Source: Leptospira wolffii serovar Khorat str. Khorat-H2
Lineage (GTDB): Bacteria; Spirochaetota; Leptospiria; Leptospirales; Leptospiraceae
Length of the DNA: 64,000 bases
Direction of reading: 5' to 3'
NCBI RefSeq assembly: GCF_000306115.2
Contig: NZ_AKWX02000004.1
Location: 248,001 to 312,000, forward strand
The position numbers were made by a program, and so were the translations under genes. The notes under the pieces are model-generated. The model saw nothing but the letters and a program-made list of their open reading frames with translations, had not been told where the DNA came from and searched no databases. This document shows positions 1 to 8,725 of this stretch, one piece after another; position 1 is the first letter of the stretch, and every line of letters starts with the position of its first letter.

Positions 1-1
1 C

Positions 2-154
2 GGCGGATACGGATACACGAAGGAATATCCCGTGGAGAAATTCTATCGCGACGCGAAAATTTTACAAATCTACGAAGGAACGAGCCAGATCCAAAGAAAC
101 GAGATCGCTGCGGGACTCATTAAGGAAGCCGCATCCAAAGCGAAGAAAAACTAA
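2..154 (+). CDS. acyl-CoA dehydrogenase, C-terminal fragment (cut by window edge)
   Basis: Only the last 50 codons are present, in frame from base 2 to the TAA at 152-154. The residues contain [19 protein letters not shown] and then [14 protein letters not shown], the closing signature of acyl-CoA dehydrogenases, FAD enzymes that carry out the first oxidation of fatty acyl-CoA in beta-oxidation. In this family the YEGTS-IQRN stretch lines the FAD site at the subunit interface. The acyl-chain specificity and gene name cannot be decided from this fragment. Confidence 0.9.
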   Translation, partial: GGYGYTKEYPVEKFYRDAKILQIYEGTSQIQRNEIAAGLIKEAASKAKKN

Positions 155-184
155 CCCGAACTCTCGATCCTAGGATGGAATTTT

Positions 185-218
185 AGCTTGCTTGTAGGGC
201 CAGGTCAGGCAAGCTTTT
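185..218 (+). terminator. possible weak terminator after the acyl-CoA dehydrogenase gene
   Basis: A 7-bp inverted repeat (AGCTTGC at 185-191, GCAAGCT at 209-215) closes a 17-nt loop and runs into four Ts. The position 30 nt after the stop codon fits a rho-independent terminator, but the loop is long and the T tract short. Confidence 0.35.
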
Positions 219-237
219 CCCTCCGGTTTTAAAAAGA

Positions 238-2403
238 GTGAAGGAAAGGATTCCGAAAAAGCCGACTTTCTTCCGCAAGGTTCCGATTTTTTTAGCGGGA
301 CTTCTCCTTCTATTCTCCTCGCTCCCCGTGTGGTCTCTAGATACGGATTCGTTGCCGGAGGAGGGACTCGCTCTTTCTCCGTTCGCGGAAGTTTGGGTGG
401 ATGAAAAGGGAAACACGGATTTTTCTCGGGTTCGAAACCAAGAGTTCCATCGTTTGGATTCGGCTTCTTTGGGGTATTCTCCTTATGTTCATTGGTTTCG
501 TGTGCCGGTGGAGAATACTGGCCATTCTTCTCTTTCTTGGATTTTAGAGATCCATTATAGCCAATTGGATCGTGCGGAGATTTATCTAGAATCCCGTGGA
601 AATCGGGTGATTTTTAGAGGAGGGGATCGTATTCCTTTCCGAGAGAGGCCGATCAAGTATCGCTTTCCCAGTTTTCCATTGGAGCTTTCTTCCGGGGCAA
701 AGGATACTGTTTACGTAAGAATAGAGACCAAGAGTACGGTGAATTTCAGCGCTTTCGGTTATAAAAGGACGGATTTTTATAAGAAAGTGTCGAGCGAGCA
801 GATTCTACTCGGGATCTATTTCGGCTCCTTGCTCGTCATGGCGCTATATAATCTTTTTCTGTTTTTATCCACCAAGGAAAAGACCTATCTTTCATTCTTT
901 TTATACGTAGGTTCCGGATTTCTAATACAATGGTCTTTGAACGGATATTCTTTCCAATTCTTCTGGCCGGAATCCATAGTTTGGGCAAGCCATGTAGTCA
1001 CCTGTTTTACGTTTTTCGTGGCTGCGACCACTTCCGATTTTATCCGCAGCTATTTCGACGCCGAAAGAAAATATCCTAGAGCGGACCGAATCCTATTCGG
1101 GATTTCCTTTCTTTGCTATGTGTTGACCGTTCTGGGGTATTTTCTTCCGTTCGGACCGGCTTTGGCCTTATATGTCGCCATCTCTACTCTTACCCTCGCC
1201 TTGATTCTGTATCTGGGCTTCCAGGGACTGACTCGTAATTTGAGAGCAACGTTATTCTTTTTGTCCGCTTGGTTGGTCTTGGTCCTCGGCGCATTCGTAT
1301 TCGTACTGCGTTTTTCCGGAATCCTACCTCATTCCGTTCCCTTGGTGTATTGGGGAGTGGAGATCGGAACTGCAGCACATGTCTTGTTGCTGGCTCTTGC
1401 CTTAGCGGACAGAGTCAACGATCTATCCAAGGATCTATCCGGAAAAGTGGTGGATTTAAACGAGGCCAAACAAGCGATAGAGCAGTCAGAATTAAGATTT
1501 CGTAATTTATTCGAAGGAGCGGAAGAACTTCTTCTTACATTGGACGAACAGGGAAGAATCTGGGACGCCAACCGTACTCTCTCCAGACTCACCGGTCACA
1601 GACCGTCGGATGTGGAGGGGAAGAATTTCCTGGATCTGATCTATTCCTTCGATCCCATAGACGAATCCATCACACTCATGCTCGCTAGGGAAAAAATGGA
1701 GGAGCATCTCAAGACCAGAAAAACGGTCGAGTTTCACTCCGAATTCAAACAGAAATACGTAATGGAACCTAAACCGGTTAAGATCCGCCTGCAGTCTTTC
1801 GAGAGGGAGGGCGGAAGAATGGTACTCGGCAAGGTATCCGAGATCTCCGAAGACATACTCTCCCGTTTTCTCGTTTCCGAGAGCATGCATTTTACGGTGA
1901 ACAATTATCTACGCAACGCGGATATTCTCAGCCGGCAATTGACTTCCAATCTGAGCCAATTCGCGGGGTCGGAGGTGATCACCGCGATTCGTACCTGCGT
2001 TCGGGAAGTTCTGATCAACGCGATAGAGCACGGCAATCTAGGCATCAGCTTCGACGAAAAAACGGACTCCATGAAGATCGGGAATTATATGGAGTTCATA
2101 CAAAAGCGCCAGAGAGAGGCGTTTTACGGAGCGAGGAGCATCAAGGTCGCCTATTCTCTAAACCAAAAAAGGATCGGTTTCGAAATAGAGGACGAGGGGG
2201 ACGGTTTCGATTTTAAGAAGATACTGAACCTGGACGGGGACAAGTTGAACGAAGAGAGCTACACCCACGGAAGGGGAATCATGATGACTAAGAAGGTGTT
2301 CGACGTGGTCAAGTTCAACGAAAAAGGAAATAAGGTCCTACTCATTAAATACCTGCAAAAGCCACTGAAATACAAAAGGGACGCGAGCCCCCTGGACCTG
2401 TGA
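238..2403 (+). CDS. 7TM-DISM sensor with PAS domain and RsbW-like ATPase domain
   Basis: The 721-residue protein starts at GTG 238. It has a signal/TM segment (about 16-33), an extracellular beta-rich region of the 7TMR-DISMED2 type (about 45-180), seven hydrophobic helices (about 188-395; 7TMR-DISM_7TM), a PAS-like domain (about 420-540) and a C-terminal GHKL ATPase (about 570-710). The ATPase shows an N-box (REVLINAIEHGN), a G1 region (EDEGDGFDF) and a G2 region (HGRGIMM). No dimerisation/phosphoacceptor His helix is visible before the ATPase, so it resembles RsbW-type serine kinases more than a classical histidine kinase. It probably senses an external ligand and acts on a partner-switching antagonist or anti-sigma pathway; the ligand and target are unknown. 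It looks monocistronic. Confidence 0.8.
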   Translation: MKERIPKKPTFFRKVPIFLAGLLLLFSSLPVWSLDTDSLPEEGLALSPFAEVWVDEKGNTDFSRVRNQEFHRLDSASLGYSPYVHWFRVPVENTGHSSLSWILEIHYSQLDRAEIYLESRGNRVIFRGGDRIPFRERPIKYRFPSFPLELSSGAKDTVYVRIETKSTVNFSAFGYKRTDFYKKVSSEQILLGIYFGSLLVMALYNLFLFLSTKEKTYLSFFLYVGSGFLIQWSLNGYSFQFFWPESIVWASHVVTCFTFFVAATTSDFIRSYFDAERKYPRADRILFGISFLCYVLTVLGYFLPFGPALALYVAISTLTLALILYLGFQGLTRNLRATLFFLSAWLVLVLGAFVFVLRFSGILPHSVPLVYWGVEIGTAAHVLLLALALADRVNDLSKDLSGKVVDLNEAKQAIEQSELRFRNLFEGAEELLLTLDEQGRIWDANRTLSRLTGHRPSDVEGKNFLDLIYSFDPIDESITLMLAREKMEEHLKTRKTVEFHSEFKQKYVMEPKPVKIRLQSFEREGGRMVLGKVSEISEDILSRFLVSESMHFTVNNYLRNADILSRQLTSNLSQFAGSEVITAIRTCVREVLINAIEHGNLGISFDEKTDSMKIGNYMEFIQKRQREAFYGARSIKVAYSLNQKRIGFEIEDEGDGFDFKKILNLDGDKLNEESYTHGRGIMMTKKVFDVVKFNEKGNKVLLIKYLQKPLKYKRDASPLDL

Positions 2404-2533
2404 TCGGATGTTCGATTAGAACGTTCCTTATTCTTTTAAAGAAATATATTCTTGATTCGAATCGATTTTCTTCTTAGAAATGATGGGTCCGAAGAGTCTT
2501 TCGGAATAAACAAACTTCCAGGATGGTTTCTCG

Positions 2534-3181
2534 ATGTTGAAGAAAATTCCATTATTGCTTTTACTAATTTGGATTCCGTCCGGGATTTTCGCCTGGGATC
2601 TGGAAAAGGAAAAGAACGGCATAGTCGTTCATACTCGTCAGATTGAAGGTTCGGAACTCCGGGAATTCCGGGGAAAGACTAGGTTAAAGGCAAGCCTACA
2701 CACCGTGATCGCGCTTATGGAAGACAATCCCAATTATACTACCTGGTTAAAGGATTGTAAGAAATCGGAAGCAGTAAAAGTGCTGAACCCCAAGGAAAAA
2801 TATATATACATCCAGAACGGAGTGCCTTGGCCCTTGAATGATCGCGATTTCGTAATACATTCCATATTGATCCAGGATAAGAATACGGGTGCTGTCACCT
2901 ACCAGATGCGTCCCGTATCCAACGTAGTACCGGAAAAAAGCGGTATAGTCCGAGGAACTATCCGAGGCTTTTGGAAATTCGTGCCGATAGGAGACGAGGT
3001 GGAGGTGACTTACCAGGTTCATAGCGAACCTGGAGGAAGTATTCCTACTTCCATCGCGAATTTCGTGGTAGTCGATATACCTTACGAGACCCTAAAAAAA
3101 ATGAAGGAGAAGGTGGAAGATCCTAAATACAAAAACGCTCCCAAACATCCGGACGTAATCGAACCACCGGCTCCCAAATAG
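2534..3181 (+). CDS. exported START-domain (SRPBCC fold) lipid-binding protein
   Basis: This 215-residue protein begins with a signal peptide (basic start, Leu/Ile-rich stretch to about residue 20, FAWDL at the likely cleavage zone). The remainder reads as a START domain: a KxGIxVxTR-like opening, a central IQNGVPWPLNDRDFV segment and a long C-terminal helix ending KKMKEKVEDPKYKN. Bacterial START proteins bind hydrophobic ligands such as lipids in a deep cavity. With an export signal it would act in the periplasm or at the outer membrane. It is preceded by AGGATGG about 8 nt before ATG 2534 and ends four bases from the convergent next gene. The ligand is unknown. Confidence 0.75.
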   Translation: MLKKIPLLLLLIWIPSGIFAWDLEKEKNGIVVHTRQIEGSELREFRGKTRLKASLHTVIALMEDNPNYTTWLKDCKKSEAVKVLNPKEKYIYIQNGVPWPLNDRDFVIHSILIQDKNTGAVTYQMRPVSNVVPEKSGIVRGTIRGFWKFVPIGDEVEVTYQVHSEPGGSIPTSIANFVVVDIPYETLKKMKEKVEDPKYKNAPKHPDVIEPPAPK

Positions 3182-3184
3182 AAT

Positions 3185-4108
3185 TCAGAGTTTGTAATTT
3201 ACTCCGAAAAACAGTCCGCCGTAGGCGGACTGCATATCCAACTTTCTGGAATACTGGTTGGACAAAAGGATATTATCTTGGTTGGCGGATTCGGTGAGAG
3301 GGGAGACTCTTCCGTCCTGCCGTATGTAGATGCTGGCGTAGTCTCCGTTAAAAGAGCCATCGAAGGAAGCGATATTGATCCAAGAGAGATAGGTTCCGAA
3401 ACTGAGCGTTACAGTGTCGGTGATCGGGGCGTTCAAGGATCCTTCCAAACGGAATTCCATTCCAGAACCTTTCAAGTTTCCTTCCTGCGAATAAAAGTCC
3501 TTGCCGTCCGTCGCATATCCTTTCGTGGTCCATAGAGCTTGGGCATAACCCATTCCGAGTCCCGCCTCCCAACGCAATAGTCGGTTGAATCTTCCTTCCT
3601 GCCAAACCATGGCGAGAAAATAGATGCTCTCCATTCCGAAATCCAATCTGGTATAAAACGGTTCCGTAGTAACATTCGTTAGGTGAAAGTTCTGGAAATA
3701 ACGAAATCCACCCAGAAAGCCAACCTTAAAATTCTCTCCGAACTTGGTTCTTGCGAACATCTCGCCTTGGGTCATCATCCGGTTGTTTTCCTGAGTGGTA
3801 CTGCTCGGAATCCTCGGATCCAAAGTGGAGCTGAATCCGTTCAGGTTCTGGTCGAAACGGTTCGGGCCGCGGATCCCCCATCCGAATCTAGCTCCGATCT
3901 CCCAATTTCCTTCTGGGGCCGGGGCCTGGTTTTTGGGGAGTTCCTTCATTTTAGGAGCGATCGGCGCTTCTTCTCCGAATACGGCCGAAAGGCCGGCAAT
4001 ATAGAATAGTAGAAGGAACCCGAATCGGAGGCCTTTCCAAACCGACGGCAATCCAAAAAGGAGTGGTTTTGGGACTCGATACGAGAAAACTGTGTAGGAA
4101 CCCGGCAT
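3185..4108 (-). CDS. exported protein, probable outer-membrane beta-barrel
   Basis: The 307-residue protein has an N-terminal hydrophobic stretch (about 25-45, ending SAVFGEEAP) that fits a signal peptide; the true start may be internal because 20 or so residues precede the hydrophobic core. The mature part is rich in aromatic residues with alternating patterns (for example ARFGWGIRGPNRF, KVGFLGGFRYF, GLGMGYAQALW) and ends with a short aromatic-Leu strand (GLFFGVNYKL), typical of outer-membrane barrels. I do not recognise a named family. The start is 56 bp from the divergent transporter-Psd gene, so the two may share a promoter region. Confidence 0.6.
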   Translation of the reverse strand: MPGSYTVFSYRVPKPLLFGLPSVWKGLRFGFLLLFYIAGLSAVFGEEAPIAPKMKELPKNQAPAPEGNWEIGARFGWGIRGPNRFDQNLNGFSSTLDPRIPSSTTQENNRMMTQGEMFARTKFGENFKVGFLGGFRYFQNFHLTNVTTEPFYTRLDFGMESIYFLAMVWQEGRFNRLLRWEAGLGMGYAQALWTTKGYATDGKDFYSQEGNLKGSGMEFRLEGSLNAPITDTVTLSFGTYLSWINIASFDGSFNGDYASIYIRQDGRVSPLTESANQDNILLSNQYSRKLDMQSAYGGLFFGVNYKL

Positions 4109-4164
4109 TCCTGCAGAATTTCCCGGGACCTATATTCTAAAAAGCCTTTATTTGCAAGGAAAGA

Positions 4165-6396
4165 TTGATTGGGATGCTAACGACTAAACTTTTTCCGTTC
4201 TTGGATCTGGATATACTCAAACCGTACTTCTATTTTTTACTCTTCATCGGTTTGTATCTTACGATTCGACTGAAGTTTCCTCAGGTCCGTTTCTTATTCT
4301 TAGCCGTTAAAATCTTTTCGGGAAATATGGATTATAAAGGTTCTAGGGGAAGGCTCGTGCATTCCCAGGCATTTTATGCGGGCACAGGATCCTCTTTATT
4401 ACCGGGAGCGGTACTCGGGTCGGCTCTTGCGCTTGTACTTTCCGGTCCCGGGGTTCTACTCTGGATTTGGGTTTCCAGCTTTCTTATCATGCCTCTTAGA
4501 TTCGTATCATCCACTCTGGCGATTCGTTTCCGTATTAAGTTAGAAAGCGGTCGTTATCTTTCCGGTCCTATGTATTTTATCGAGAAAGCGCTGAAGGCAA
4601 GATGGCTTGCGATCGCTTTCGCATTAACAGGATTATTAACCGTTCTTGCAATGGGTGGGGCCATGCCCATGTTAGGAGTTTCCTTTCTCGCCCAAAACGG
4701 ATTGGATATACAAGGAATGACGGTGCCCTTCCTGATCTCGGTCGTAGTGATCTTCGTAGTGCTCGGAGGTATTCGCAGAGTGGGAAGAATCTCCGCCTAT
4801 CTAGCGCCGATCGGAATCATTTTGTTTTTCTTAAGTTACGTTCTTTTGTTCCGAGGAAACCTAGTTGGTTTCACTTCCTTCATGGAAGCGGTATGGAAGG
4901 ATGCGACCCAACCTTTCTCTGTTCTTTTAGGGGGAGGATTTTCCCTATTCAGGATTTTCAGTACCGGAACCGGAATGTTCTTCCTTTCCACGGAAACCGG
5001 TATAGGTAAGAGCGCCGGTGTCGCGGGAGTTGTACGCACGGATGCTGCGGCTAAGCAAGGAATCGTAAGTATGCTTGCGACCTTCTTCGAGGGATTCGTA
5101 GTTTCCACATTCGTAATTTACGCCTTATTTTCCTTCGGAGTAAAGGATTTGGAAACGATCCGAAACTTCCTGGTTGTACTGATCCAGGGGCCTGTGGATC
5201 CGGCAAGAACCGCCTTATTCCTTTCGTTTTTGCTTTTCTCGGTGGTTGCGATATCCGGTTGGTTTTACACGGGAGAACAGAATGCCCGTTATATATTCGG
5301 TGAGAAATTCGCGAACGCATATCGTATTCTATTCATAGCCTCCCTTCTCGCGTCCGCTTATGGGTATTTGGTATACGGGGAGGACGTACTACTCCAGATC
5401 TTCGGAATCGGATATAGCCTTGCGCTCGTGACTGCGGTTCCGGTATTGGTGAGTCTTGTTCTTCTCGCGAAAGTCGCTCAGGGAGAATTGCGCAAATTCC
5501 TGGAAGGGGGAGCGCATTATGAAATCTTTAAAGACTTCTACCTTCTTTTACTTTCGATTTTACCTAAGAACCTTGTGTCTCTTTTATTCGGGATACTCGC
5601 ATCCTTAAGATTGCCTCGCTTTATCATGATTCCCATACTTAGGGCTTTCGCTAAGGCGTACAAGATCAATGTGGACGAGGCAGAATTGGAAATCCAGGAA
5701 TACAATTCCCTGAATCAATTCTTCACTCGGGCTTTGAAGGCAGGAGCGAGAATCATCGATTCCGCGGAGAATGCGATGGTATCTCCCGTGGACGCAAGAA
5801 TCACCGGATTCGGAGATATACACGATCAGGTGATCCTACAGGCAAAAGGAGTGGATTATAATCTGAAGGAACTTATCGGAGGAGAAAAGTATCTCTCCAA
5901 GTTCCAAAACGGAAAATATATCACATTCTATCTTTCCCCTCAGGATTATCATAGGATCCATTCTCCCGCTTATGGAAGAATTTTAGGATATTATTATGAA
6001 CCCGGAAAGCTATTCCCGGTGAACGAATTGGCCGTTTTCGGAATCAGAGGACTTTTCCCTAAGAACGAAAGATTGATCACCTTCCTACAGACCGAATACG
6101 GACTAGTGGCGGTGATCAAGGTGGGAGCTTCCAACGTAGGAAGAATTCGCGTTACCTACGACAAGAAGATCATCACGAATACTCTTATCCGCACCGCTAA
6201 GGAAGAGGATTACAAGGACGTATCCATAATGATTGATAAGGGCGCGGAATTGGGACGATTCGAGATGGGATCCACGGTGATCCTGGTGATCGAAAAGGAT
6301 AGTTTCGATTTCGGAGAGTTGCCTCTGAACGATAAAGTGACTTATGGAACTCCTATCGGAACCTTCCGTAGGAAAGTATTGAATCTACCGAAATAA
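4165..6396 (+). CDS. psd: AGCS-type amino-acid:cation symporter fused to phosphatidylserine decarboxylase
   Basis: One continuous frame encodes 743 residues. Residues about 15-450 form many hydrophobic helices with AGCS-family landmarks: a [12 protein letters not shown] segment, [12 protein letters not shown], and the [20 protein letters not shown] block matching the family's SNEAG-QG region. Residues about 468-743 are a complete phosphatidylserine decarboxylase: [23 protein letters not shown], and GRFEMGST near the C terminus. In Psd enzymes the Gly-Ser bond of the (L/M)GST motif (here G702-S703) self-cleaves to create the pyruvoyl group that converts phosphatidylserine to phosphatidylethanolamine. 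All landmarks are intact, so the Psd part is probably active; the transporter part is divergent (GTGS where GTGN is usual) and its substrate is unknown. The start may be TTG 4165 or ATG 4174; AAGGAAAG at 4156-4163 suits ATG 4174 better. Confidence 0.88.
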   Translation: MIGMLTTKLFPFLDLDILKPYFYFLLFIGLYLTIRLKFPQVRFLFLAVKIFSGNMDYKGSRGRLVHSQAFYAGTGSSLLPGAVLGSALALVLSGPGVLLWIWVSSFLIMPLRFVSSTLAIRFRIKLESGRYLSGPMYFIEKALKARWLAIAFALTGLLTVLAMGGAMPMLGVSFLAQNGLDIQGMTVPFLISVVVIFVVLGGIRRVGRISAYLAPIGIILFFLSYVLLFRGNLVGFTSFMEAVWKDATQPFSVLLGGGFSLFRIFSTGTGMFFLSTETGIGKSAGVAGVVRTDAAAKQGIVSMLATFFEGFVVSTFVIYALFSFGVKDLETIRNFLVVLIQGPVDPARTALFLSFLLFSVVAISGWFYTGEQNARYIFGEKFANAYRILFIASLLASAYGYLVYGEDVLLQIFGIGYSLALVTAVPVLVSLVLLAKVAQGELRKFLEGGAHYEIFKDFYLLLLSILPKNLVSLLFGILASLRLPRFIMIPILRAFAKAYKINVDEAELEIQEYNSLNQFFTRALKAGARIIDSAENAMVSPVDARITGFGDIHDQVILQAKGVDYNLKELIGGEKYLSKFQNGKYITFYLSPQDYHRIHSPAYGRILGYYYEPGKLFPVNELAVFGIRGLFPKNERLITFLQTEYGLVAVIKVGASNVGRIRVTYDKKIITNTLIRTAKEEDYKDVSIMIDKGAELGRFEMGSTVILVIEKDSFDFGELPLNDKVTYGTPIGTFRRKVLNLPK

Positions 6397-6399
6397 ACC

Positions 6400-6732
6400 A
6401 TGGCACTCAGTTTAAAAGCGACCACACCGGAAACGATTAGCTTCGACGAAGATACTCTTAAGATAGAATGGAAGGACGGAGTCGTTTCCGAATTTTCCCT
6501 TTTGGAACTGCGTAAACGATGTCCTTGCGTGGTATGTAGGGGCGGGCATGGCGGAAAGATAGGCGCAAGCACGGGCCAGATCAAAGAGGCTAAGCTTCTC
6601 TCTTTTTCCAAGGTGGGAAGATACGCGGTGAATTTAGTCTGGGGAGATTATCATAACACGGGAATCTATAGCTTCGATTCTCTCCGTCTTTTCTGGCAGG
6701 GAGAAGAAGGGGATCTGGGCCTTCCCGGTTGA
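6400..6732 (+). CDS. DUF971 (GBBH-like N-terminal domain) protein
   Basis: This 110-residue protein matches the DUF971 family, the small domain also found at the N terminus of gamma-butyrobetaine hydroxylase. The key features are an LRKRCPCVVCRGG segment, whose cysteines (C41, C43, C46) with a downstream histidine can bind zinc, and the closing region NLVWGDYHNTGIYSFDSLR. Stand-alone members have been linked to iron-sulfur protein handling (ApbC/Mrp context), but here that is only family knowledge. The start is 3 bp after the Psd fusion stop, so it is probably co-transcribed and translationally coupled. Confidence 0.85.
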   Translation: MALSLKATTPETISFDEDTLKIEWKDGVVSEFSLLELRKRCPCVVCRGGHGGKIGASTGQIKEAKLLSFSKVGRYAVNLVWGDYHNTGIYSFDSLRLFWQGEEGDLGLPG

Positions 6733-6857
6733 AGCCGAACTTCCGCTTCTCTGAACGATCGATATAAAATAGGATTTGCCAGTTTTCTGATACACGCGAA
6801 GAATGATCCGACTCGGAAAAGGACGTTAGGCCGTTTTTCGTTTCGGAATTTAGATAC

Positions 6858-7367
6858 GTGAACTTAAGATTTCCGCTTTCCTTTATAGTTTCGATTTTTT
6901 TAATTTTCGCTTCTTCGGGTATTCTGACGGGAAAAGAAGCGAGACCTCCCCAAAACACTCTGAATCTCATTCTTCCCTTCGACTGGTTGCAAATCGAACC
7001 TTTCGCCGGCGGGATTTTTGCCGCGAAGGATTACCATAATTCGGCGAGCGTTCTCGTGGTTCGCAGGGAACTCCCGGAGGGATCCGAGGTGGAGGCTTCC
7101 AACAGGGAATTCCAGACGGGAGTCATAGAAGCGGTCCGGGGAAGAAATGGGCGAATCATAGAGGCGGGAGACGTGAAACTCGCCAATCATTCGGCGTTTA
7201 GGATCTATTTCAAGGACAAGGGCAGCAATCTGCATACTCTTTCCTTCACCCTATTTGATGGAAATATAATGTATGGAATCATCTTCTTTTGTATGGGGGA
7301 AGATCCGAGCCTGAGATACGATGTCCAGAAAATCCTAAAAAAAGCCTATTTTAGAGTGGATGCTTAG
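6858..7367 (+). CDS. exported protein of unknown function
   Basis: The frame runs 169 residues from GTG 6858. The first 25 residues make a signal peptide (hydrophobic core FIVSIFLIFASSGILTG). The mature part opens LNLILPFDWLQIEP and contains a beta-rich core that includes HSAFRIYFKDKGSNLHTLSF, ending in a basic helix. The pattern of an N-terminal LP-W motif followed by a conserved middle and a C-terminal helix recalls small periplasmic PsbP/MOG1-like folds, but that is a guess. No informative neighbours. Confidence 0.6.
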   Translation: MNLRFPLSFIVSIFLIFASSGILTGKEARPPQNTLNLILPFDWLQIEPFAGGIFAAKDYHNSASVLVVRRELPEGSEVEASNREFQTGVIEAVRGRNGRIIEAGDVKLANHSAFRIYFKDKGSNLHTLSFTLFDGNIMYGIIFFCMGEDPSLRYDVQKILKKAYFRVDA

Positions 7368-7526
7368 CCGGAGCCCGGCGGCTCAACTGGTCGGGAATGA
7401 TAGGGGCGAATCCTAGAAAAAACGTTTTGTGCGTCTGAGAAAGGAATAAAAGGTGTCCGTAATGTGGCGTTTCGGCGCTAAATATACCGGATTGATCCTT
7501 TGTTTGTGTCGTTCCATTTTCTAACT

Positions 7527-7817
7527 ATGAATTGCATGTCGAGAATCGCGTTCCGGTTTTCCGATCTTATTCGGTTTTTCAAAAACCTACAGCTTCGCTC
7601 GGGGAAGGGTATCGTTCTCGCCGCTTTTTACTTCTCCTGTACCGTCCCCGATCTGACAGGAAATTCGGATTCTTCTCGCGTTTCCAATCTGGCAAAATCC
7701 GTTTTTTCGATTATGGGTCTTTCGGGTGGAGATGAGAACTCGATCCCTCCTGTGGACCCGAACGCGCCGGAATGCGTTTTGGGAACGGATGCATTGGGTT
7801 CCTGTAAATTACATTAG
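7527..7817 (+). CDS. small putative lipoprotein
   Basis: About 96 residues if translation starts at ATG 7527; ATG 7536 and an upstream TTG at 7500 are alternatives and no strong ribosome binding site decides. A hydrophobic stretch (IVLAAFYFSC) ends at Cys38 with a Ser before it, acceptable for a spirochaetal lipobox. The mature part is short, Ser/Asp/Pro-rich, and carries two further cysteines near the end (ECVLGTDALGSC). It ends seven bases before the next gene, so the two form a pair. No family recognised. Confidence 0.5.
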   Translation: MNCMSRIAFRFSDLIRFFKNLQLRSGKGIVLAAFYFSCTVPDLTGNSDSSRVSNLAKSVFSIMGLSGGDENSIPPVDPNAPECVLGTDALGSCKLH

Positions 7818-7824
7818 GGCTTAT

Positions 7825-8448
7825 ATGAAGGAAATATTAAATTACTTTAAGAAAGGAATCGGCTTAGGAGCGGGGCTCGGGGTCGGTTTTCTAGGAACTT
7901 CTCTCGTGGCAGTTGCCGTTTCCACTTTTAACGAAGGAGAGATTCTGACCGCGGCGAAATTGAATGAAAACTTCCAGGCTCTTAAGACGGCGGTGGAAGC
8001 CGCAAGCGCCTCGAGCGGAAATTATTCCGTCGTAGATTCCGGCGGTACAAAATTAGGAACCCTGACACCTAGAGGAATCCTGAACACAAAAGGCTACGAA
8101 GTAAGCGGTCTGGTGAGTCTCTACTTGGATCGCTATACCGGAGCCTACGGGGCGTATTCCGCGGCAAATTGGATAACATACCATACTAGTACCGATTGCT
8201 CCGGCTTCTCATATGTCACCGACATAGCCAAAGGGACTATTTGGTATATTGCATCCAGTGCGAAGTTCTACTATATTCCCATGAATTCCACAGCTGAACA
8301 GATTACGATAAAAGCGTATAAGGTCGGAAACGCTTGTAGTTCCGCCAGTACGGAAACGATCTATGCGTTTAAATTTATCGAGAACGACCCTGCTGTTACC
8401 GGTTTCAATCCGACTTCTTTCATTCCTCCTTTTAAATATTCTCCCTGA
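7825..8448 (+). CDS. putative surface protein with tail-fibre-like motif
   Basis: ATG 7825 (AAGGAAAT nearby, directly after the lipoprotein gene) gives 207 residues; the frame is open further upstream to 7726 but that part lacks protein character and overlaps the previous gene. Residues about 8-30 are one hydrophobic Gly-rich segment that could anchor or export the protein. It is followed by STFNEGEILTAAKLNENF, a motif frequent in trimeric phage tail fibres and some bacterial surface proteins (a short stalk helix before a distal domain). The rest is a Ser/Tyr/Gly-rich beta domain. Function unknown; surface exposure is inferred. Confidence 0.6.
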   Translation: MKEILNYFKKGIGLGAGLGVGFLGTSLVAVAVSTFNEGEILTAAKLNENFQALKTAVEAASASSGNYSVVDSGGTKLGTLTPRGILNTKGYEVSGLVSLYLDRYTGAYGAYSAANWITYHTSTDCSGFSYVTDIAKGTIWYIASSAKFYYIPMNSTAEQITIKAYKVGNACSSASTETIYAFKFIENDPAVTGFNPTSFIPPFKYSP

Positions 8449-8725
8449 CGATCGGCGTATTCGACTCGGGACATATCGGTTCGCCGGGGAAAATCTTCCG
8501 TTTGCGTGTTTGTAAGAATGGTAGAAAAAAGGGAGAATGTGACGATTCCTGTTTAGGCCACCCCGTTTTATTGGCACGGGATTTTACTTGTAATCCTTTC
8601 AAAAATCCGGTGAAATAGGTAGATCCGAGGCATTTCCCACCGTTTTTCCAATCAAGAAAAAAAAGGGATCGACAAAATTCTTTTTATTATGTCTCCTAAT
8701 CCAAAACAGAGAGAGTGTGCCCAAT

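Noticed and set aside
7726..7824. N-terminal extension of the tail-fibre-like protein
   Set aside because: The segment overlaps the lipoprotein gene, reads Arg/Trp-rich, and ATG 7825 is better placed.
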